A DNA stretch of 16,489 nucleotides, taken from Arthrobacter sp. (GTDB lineage: Bacteria > Actinomycetota > Actinomycetes > Actinomycetales > Micrococcaceae). Positions 13,289 through 16,489 of this stretch are shown here, piece after piece. Made by a program: the position numbers and the translations under genes. The DNA is taken from contig JASLBS010000287.1 in the NCBI GenBank assembly GCA_030146405.1, forward strand, positions 1 through 16,489, read 5' to 3'. The notes under the pieces are model-generated. The model saw nothing but the letters and a program-made list of their open reading frames with translations, was not told where the DNA came from and made no database searches. Each line of letters starts with the position of its first letter. Positions within the stretch are counted from its first letter, which is position 1.

Positions 13289-13951
13289 ATGACCCACTTC
13301 CGCATCAACCCCAGCATCCTGTCCGCGGACTTCGTCAACCTCGAGGCCGAGCTGCAGCGCATCACCTCGGCCGACGCCGTGCACGTGGACGTCATGGACA
13401 ACCACTTCGTGCCCAACCTGACGCTGGGGCTGCCGATCGTCCGGCGCATCCAGCAGGTCAGCCCCCTCCCGCTCGACGTACACCTGATGATCGAGGATGC
13501 CGACCGCTGGGCGCCGCAGTACGCGGAGGCGGGTGCGGCGTCCGTCACGTTCCACGCGGAAGCCGCCGCCGCCCCCGTCAAGCTCGCGCGTGAGATCCGT
13601 GCCGCCGGCTCGAAGGCCGCGATGGCGCTCCGTCCTGCCACTCCCGTGGAGCCCTACCTCGATCTGCTCGGCGAACTGGACATGCTGCTCGTCATGACGG
13701 TTGAGCCGGGCTTCGGCGGTCAGCCCTTCCTCGACCTGACGCTCCCCAAGATCCGGCGAGCAGCGGCCGCCATCCGTGGCGCAGGCCTTCCACTGGTCAT
13801 CCAGGTGGACGGCGGCGTGACCGAGGAGACGATCCTCCGCGCCGCCGACGCCGGGGCAACGGTCTTCGTCGCGGGCTCCTCGGTGTACGGAGCGGACGAT
13901 CCCTCCGCTGCCATCGACGCGCTGCGGAAGGCCGCGCTGCCGCTGGTGTGA
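13289..13951 (+). CDS. rpe: Ribulose-phosphate 3-epimerase
   Basis: A 220-residue TIM-barrel enzyme of the pentose phosphate pathway that interconverts ribulose 5-phosphate and xylulose 5-phosphate. Seen: INPSILSADF (6-15), VHVDVMDNHFVPN (31-43) with metal ligands His32 and Asp34, VHLMIED (64-70) with His65, TVEPGFGGQPF (137-147), and IQVDGGVTEET (171-181) with Asp174 as the second catalytic acid; the phosphate-binding AGSSVYG (195-201) closes the barrel. A strong AAGGAAAGG ribosome binding site (13273-13281) lies 7 nt before the ATG. It is 69 nt after rsmB, with two hairpins in the gap, so it may be co-transcribed or partly uncoupled. Length is standard. Confidence 0.97.
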   Translation: MTHFRINPSILSADFVNLEAELQRITSADAVHVDVMDNHFVPNLTLGLPIVRRIQQVSPLPLDVHLMIEDADRWAPQYAEAGAASVTFHAEAAAAPVKLAREIRAAGSKAAMALRPATPVEPYLDLLGELDMLLVMTVEPGFGGQPFLDLTLPKIRRAAAAIRGAGLPLVIQVDGGVTEETILRAADAGATVFVAGSSVYGADDPSAAIDALRKAALPLV

Positions 13952-13964
13952 GGAGTGGTCCTGG

Positions 13965-13990
13965 TCGGTCCCTCGGGCTGCCGGGACCGG
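13965..13990. terminator. Hairpin between the convergent rpe and acVLRF1 genes
   Basis: An 8-bp stem (13965-13972 with 13983-13990, one G-T pair) around a 10-nt loop, in a 45-nt gap between two convergent genes. No T-run. It probably helps end both transcripts. Confidence 0.5.
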
Positions 13991-13996
13991 TCGGGG

Positions 13997-14647
13997 TCAG
14001 GGCGGATCGGTCACCGTGATCCGGAAGGACAGCGCGGACCGCGCTGCCTCCTGGAGGATCGTGAAACGCGGATCCGGCACGGTCAGGAACGGCACCTGCG
14101 GGAGCTTCGAGTGCCGCGCGAGGATCGGCTCGGCGAGTGCGGCTCCGGCCAGTGTCCTGTCCCCTCCCAGCTGGAGGCAGGCGGGCTGCTCCGCGTCGAA
14201 CAGCGCCGCGGCGCGTCGGGCCGTCTCCTCGACGAGGGCGTCGGCCTGATTGGCCCGTCGCCTGGCGAAACGCTGCTGGGACCACCCGCCGGCCGCGGTC
14301 CGGCCCTGCACATAGCGGGTCCCGGTCTTCGAGGACAGGATCCGTCCGGCCCGGGAGGTCCCCACGGAGTAGCCGCCCCGCCGGATGAGCAGCAGACCCA
14401 CGACGGCGGAGCGGTCGAGTCCTGCGAGGAGCGCCGGGGCGAGCGGCCCGTCCACGGGTGCGGGAGTCTCGACCGGAAGGGGAGGGGACAGGAGGGCGGA
14501 GCAGCCGTTGGTGGCCACGATCCGCACCGAGCCCCCGGGTGTTCCGCCATCGGCGTCCACCGCATAGGGTCCGTTGCGCTCCCCGAAGCGGACGAGCCAG
14601 CCGTCCATGCGCGCCGCCTCGACGAGTACCGACCGGGTCGGGGACAT
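13997..14647 (-). CDS. acVLRF1-family peptidyl-tRNA hydrolase (ribosome rescue release factor)
   Basis: A 216-residue protein of the actinobacterial Vms1-like release factor family (acVLRF1), eRF1-like domain proteins thought to cleave peptidyl-tRNA on stalled ribosomes or free large subunits. Seen: the conserved run GGYSVGTSRAGRILSSKTG (91-109) followed by RYVQGRTAAGGWSQQRFARRRANQ (111-134), where the GGWSQQRF loop corresponds to the catalytic loop (the GGQ position of classical release factors). The N-terminal half and the C-terminal FRITVTDPP close a single domain. The ATG is preceded by GGAAAGGAAG (14651-14660), a good ribosome binding site; an upstream ATG at 14689 would add 14 Arg/Pro-rich residues across it and is rejected. 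It is convergent to rpe and divergent from rarA. Family recognition is firm; activity is from family knowledge. Confidence 0.88.
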   Translation of the reverse strand: MSPTRSVLVEAARMDGWLVRFGERNGPYAVDADGGTPGGSVRIVATNGCSALLSPPLPVETPAPVDGPLAPALLAGLDRSAVVGLLLIRRGGYSVGTSRAGRILSSKTGTRYVQGRTAAGGWSQQRFARRRANQADALVEETARRAAALFDAEQPACLQLGGDRTLAGAALAEPILARHSKLPQVPFLTVPDPRFTILQEAARSALSFRITVTDPP

Positions 14648-14717
14648 GGGCTTCCTTTCCGGACGGTCGGCGGGAGCCCGCCCGACCACGGGCGGTAGCC
14701 GGGTCAGTGCCCCACAG

Positions 14718-14723
14718 TAACGT
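14718..14723 (+). promoter_or_regulatory. Possible -10 box for rarA
   Basis: TAACGT ends 7 nt before the GTG start of rarA, without an evident ribosome binding site or -35, consistent with leaderless transcription. Confidence 0.35.
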
Positions 14724-14730
14724 TGACGCT

Positions 14731-16200
14731 GTGAATGATCTATTCAGTTCCGCGGAGGACGACGCCGAGGACGACGCGCTCGCAGCCGGCGGTCCTCCGA
14801 CCTCCGGGCGGCCACGCAGCCCGCTCGCCGTCCGGATGCGCCCGAAGACACTGGACGAGGTCGTGGGGCAGCAGCACCTGCTCGGACGCGGAGCGCCCCT
14901 GCGCACGCTCGCCGGTGAGGCCGACCCCCAGGCCCACGCGGCGCCGTCGTCCGTGATCCTGTGGGGGCCGCCCGGCACGGGGAAGACGACTCTGGCCCAC
15001 GTCATCGCCCGCGGGCAGGGCCGGAAGTTCGTCGAACTGTCCGCCATCACCGCAGGCGTCAAGGACGTGCGGCGCGTGATGGACGAGGCCCTGACGTCGA
15101 GGGACCTGTACCGGCAGACCACGGTGCTTTTCCTCGACGAGATCCATCGGTTCAACAAGGCGCAGCAGGACGCCCTGCTCCCCGGTGTCGAGAACGGCTG
15201 GGTGGTCCTCATCGCCGCCACCACCGAGAACCCGTCCTTCTCCGTGGTGTCCCCGCTGCTCTCGCGCTCGCTCCTGCAGACCCTGCGACCGCTCGACGAG
15301 GACGATATCCGGGGCCTGCTCCTGCGCGCGGTGGCCGACGAACGGGGACTCGCAGGCTCGGTCCAGGTCGAGGAGGAGGCACTGGAGCACCTGGTGCGGC
15401 TTGCCGCGGGCGACGCGCGGCGTGGCCTGACCGCACTGGAGGCCGCCGCCTCCGTGGCGCAGTCCGAGCTGTACGCCTCCTCCGACACTCCGACGTCTGA
15501 TGTGTCGACGGGGAGAGCCGGGGAGACCGACGTCGGGGGCGACGCGGACCTCGTTGCCGCACCGGTCCCGGTGACGCTCGAGCACGCGGAGAAGGCCGTG
15601 GACGTGGCGGCGCTCCGCTACGATCGCGCCGGGGACCAGCACTACGACGTCGCGAGTGCCTTCATCAAATCGCTCCGGGGATCCGACGTCGACGCCGCCC
15701 TCCACTACGTCGCCAAGATGCTCGAAGCCGGGGAGGACCCGCGGTTCATTGCCCGGAGGCTCATGATCTCCGCGTCCGAGGACGTGGGGATGGCGGATCC
15801 GACCGCTCTGCAGACCGCGGTCGCTGCCGCACAGGCGGTACAGCTGGTGGGGATGCCGGAGGCACGGATCATCCTCGCCGAGGCGGTGGTGCACATCGCT
15901 ACCGCGCCGAAGTCGAACGCCGCGTACAACGGCATCAACGCCGCCATCGCCGACGTCCGGGCCGGGCGGGGCCAGGGCATCCCCGCCCATCTGCGTGACG
16001 CACACTATCCGGGGGCTTCGCAGCTCGGGCACGGGAAGGGCTATGTCTACTCCCACGACGAGCCCCACGGGATCGCACTCCAGCAGTACGCGCCGGACGA
16101 CCTCGTGGGACGCGACTACTACGAGCCGACGGATCGCGGCGTCGAACGGGACATCTCGGCGCGCCTCGCCCGCCTGCGCCACATCATCCGCGGGGAGTGA
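14731..16200 (+). CDS. rarA: Replication-associated recombination protein A (RarA/MgsA) AAA+ ATPase
   Basis: A 489-residue AAA+ ATPase of the RarA/MgsA/WRNIP1 family, which acts at stalled replication forks and interacts with SSB. Seen: an acidic N-terminus (residues 8-16), PLAVRMRPKTLDEVVGQQHLL (31-51), Walker A GPPGTGKTT (79-87), Walker B VLFLDEIHR (132-140), sensor 1 in IAATTENPSF, then the C-terminal tetramerisation region with YDVASAFIKSLRGSDVDAALHY, MLEAGEDPRFIARRL and AYNGINAAIADV. An Asp/Thr/Gly-rich stretch (about 250-281) is inserted between the AAA lid and the C-terminal domain and looks like an unstructured linker. The GTG start gives the usual beginning (NDLFS); the longer open frame upstream would overlap the divergent acVLRF1 gene. 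rarA followed by rpsD is a familiar Micrococcaceae order. Confidence 0.95.
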   Translation: MNDLFSSAEDDAEDDALAAGGPPTSGRPRSPLAVRMRPKTLDEVVGQQHLLGRGAPLRTLAGEADPQAHAAPSSVILWGPPGTGKTTLAHVIARGQGRKFVELSAITAGVKDVRRVMDEALTSRDLYRQTTVLFLDEIHRFNKAQQDALLPGVENGWVVLIAATTENPSFSVVSPLLSRSLLQTLRPLDEDDIRGLLLRAVADERGLAGSVQVEEEALEHLVRLAAGDARRGLTALEAAASVAQSELYASSDTPTSDVSTGRAGETDVGGDADLVAAPVPVTLEHAEKAVDVAALRYDRAGDQHYDVASAFIKSLRGSDVDAALHYVAKMLEAGEDPRFIARRLMISASEDVGMADPTALQTAVAAAQAVQLVGMPEARIILAEAVVHIATAPKSNAAYNGINAAIADVRAGRGQGIPAHLRDAHYPGASQLGHGKGYVYSHDEPHGIALQQYAPDDLVGRDYYEPTDRGVERDISARLARLRHIIRGE

Positions 16201-16222
16201 GCGGAAGGGGAAGCGACGGCGG

Positions 16223-16252
16223 TTCGGCGCAGCCGACCCCGACTGCTAGCAT
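16223..16252 (+). promoter_or_regulatory. Promoter upstream of rpsD
   Basis: TTCGGC (16223-16228), 18-nt spacer, TAGCAT (16247-16252). It lies after the rarA stop codon and predicts a transcription start near 16259, so rpsD would have its own promoter and a leader of about 215 nt. Confidence 0.5.
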
Positions 16253-16258
16253 TGAACG

Positions 16259-16473
16259 CTGACTGGCAAGTCGTCGTGCACCAGCCACCCTTCCCCTGAT
16301 CGGCAGGATCCTCTGCTGTGCTCGGTGGAAAGGGGGCCAGGGTCGCGGCGGACTGTAGTACCGGGAAGCGGCCAATCCCGGCTCTCCGCAAGTGGAGGCC
16401 AGCGACACCAGGAAGTGCGGATGCCCCCGTGGCTCACTCCGCTTCTTCGCCGCAAAAACATCGAAAGGTAGAC
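16259..16473 (+). promoter_or_regulatory. Long, probably structured 5' leader of rpsD
   Basis: About 215 nt with no gene. Pairings seen: CCACC (16285-16289) with GGTGG (16324-16328), enclosing CGGCAG (16301-16306) with CTGCTG (16313-16318, one G-U); CCGGGA (16361-16366) with TCCCGG (16376-16381); CTCCG (16384-16388) with TGGAG (16393-16397). Two longer-range complements, GGGGGC (16332-16337) with GCCCCC (16423-16428) and GCGGCG (16345-16350) with CGCCGC (16448-16453), would cross as a pseudoknot or exclude each other. The last one ends 10 nt before the ribosome binding site. S4 autoregulates its own mRNA in E. coli and B. subtilis; an autoregulatory role here is inference. Confidence 0.45.
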
Positions 16474-16489
16474 GTGGCTAACAACACAC
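16474..16489 (+). CDS. rpsD: 30S ribosomal protein S4, first five codons (cut by window edge)
   Basis: Only 16 nt are present: a GTG start and codons for Ala-Asn-Asn-Thr, with a partial next codon. MANNT is the characteristic beginning of S4 in Arthrobacter-like bacteria. A GAAAGG ribosome binding site (16463-16468) lies 5 nt upstream, and rarA-rpsD is a known neighbourhood in this group. S4 binds 16S rRNA early in 30S assembly. With so little sequence the call rests on context and these five residues. Confidence 0.7.

Noticed and set aside
13797..15488. A 563-codon minus-strand frame across rpe, acVLRF1 and rarA
   Set aside because: It is antisense to rpe and rarA and overlaps acVLRF1 in another frame; composition is that of a shadow frame.
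14740..16182. A 480-codon minus-strand frame opposite rarA
   Set aside because: It mirrors almost all of rarA, which has every expected AAA+ motif.
16341..16411. Possible 4.5S (SRP) RNA because of the GGGAAGCGGCC-like core
   Set aside because: The conserved SRP domain IV sequence (GTCAGG with GGAAGCAGCC) is absent; a leader of rpsD explains the position better.
1..16489. CRISPR arrays, insertion sequences, integrases or phage attachment sites, including integration at the tRNA genes
   Set aside because: No spaced direct repeats, transposase or integrase motifs, or displaced tRNA 3'-end fragments were seen; the tRNA-Gly repeat is a full gene copy.

Overview
The window is high-GC, densely packed chromosomal DNA from an actinobacterium, most likely Micrococcaceae (Arthrobacter or a close relative). 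The basis is gene content and order: DUF3000 next to an RNase D/HRDC gene, an sseA-sufE pair, an MT0933-type antitoxin, def-fmt-rsmB-rpe, an acVLRF1 release factor, and rarA followed by a separate rpsD. GTG starts and -10-like boxes only 6-9 nt before start codons (leaderless style) fit the same phylum. The exact genus is inference. No phage gene, insertion sequence or CRISPR array was found; this looks like core genome.

Left part, mostly minus strand (1-6724): a partial RNase D-like exonuclease cut by the window edge, a DUF3000 protein, a low-specificity threonine aldolase (ltaE), methionine sulfoxide reductase B (msrB) preceded by a small UspA-like protein, then on the plus strand a membrane-anchored alpha/beta hydrolase whose 3' end overlaps a SufE-like gene. 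sufE is translationally coupled (ATGA overlap) to an SseA-type sulfurtransferase, making a two-gene sulfur-relay unit.

Middle part (6725-9067): a divergent intergenic region, zapE on the plus strand, a bidirectional terminator hairpin, an orphan MT0933-family antitoxin-like gene on the minus strand, and a four-gene tRNA cluster on the minus strand in the order Gly(GCC)-Cys(GCA)-Val(GAC)-Gly(GCC). The two Gly copies are identical. A canonical promoter precedes the cluster, one intrinsic terminator follows it, and a second sits inside it.

Right part, mostly plus strand (9068-16489): a PD-(D/E)XK nuclease-like protein, then the overlapping def-fmt-rsmB group (deformylase, initiator-tRNA formyltransferase, 16S rRNA m5C methyltransferase) followed by rpe. 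On the minus strand is an acVLRF1 peptidyl-tRNA hydrolase (ribosome rescue), and back on the plus strand rarA (replication-fork AAA+ ATPase) and the first codons of rpsD, which has a putatively structured leader of about 215 nt. The right part is dominated by translation initiation, ribosome modification and rescue. I see no obviously new multi-gene system; the most rewarding non-coding signals are the rpsD leader, the terminator abutting a tRNA gene, and the recurrent leaderless-type promoters.
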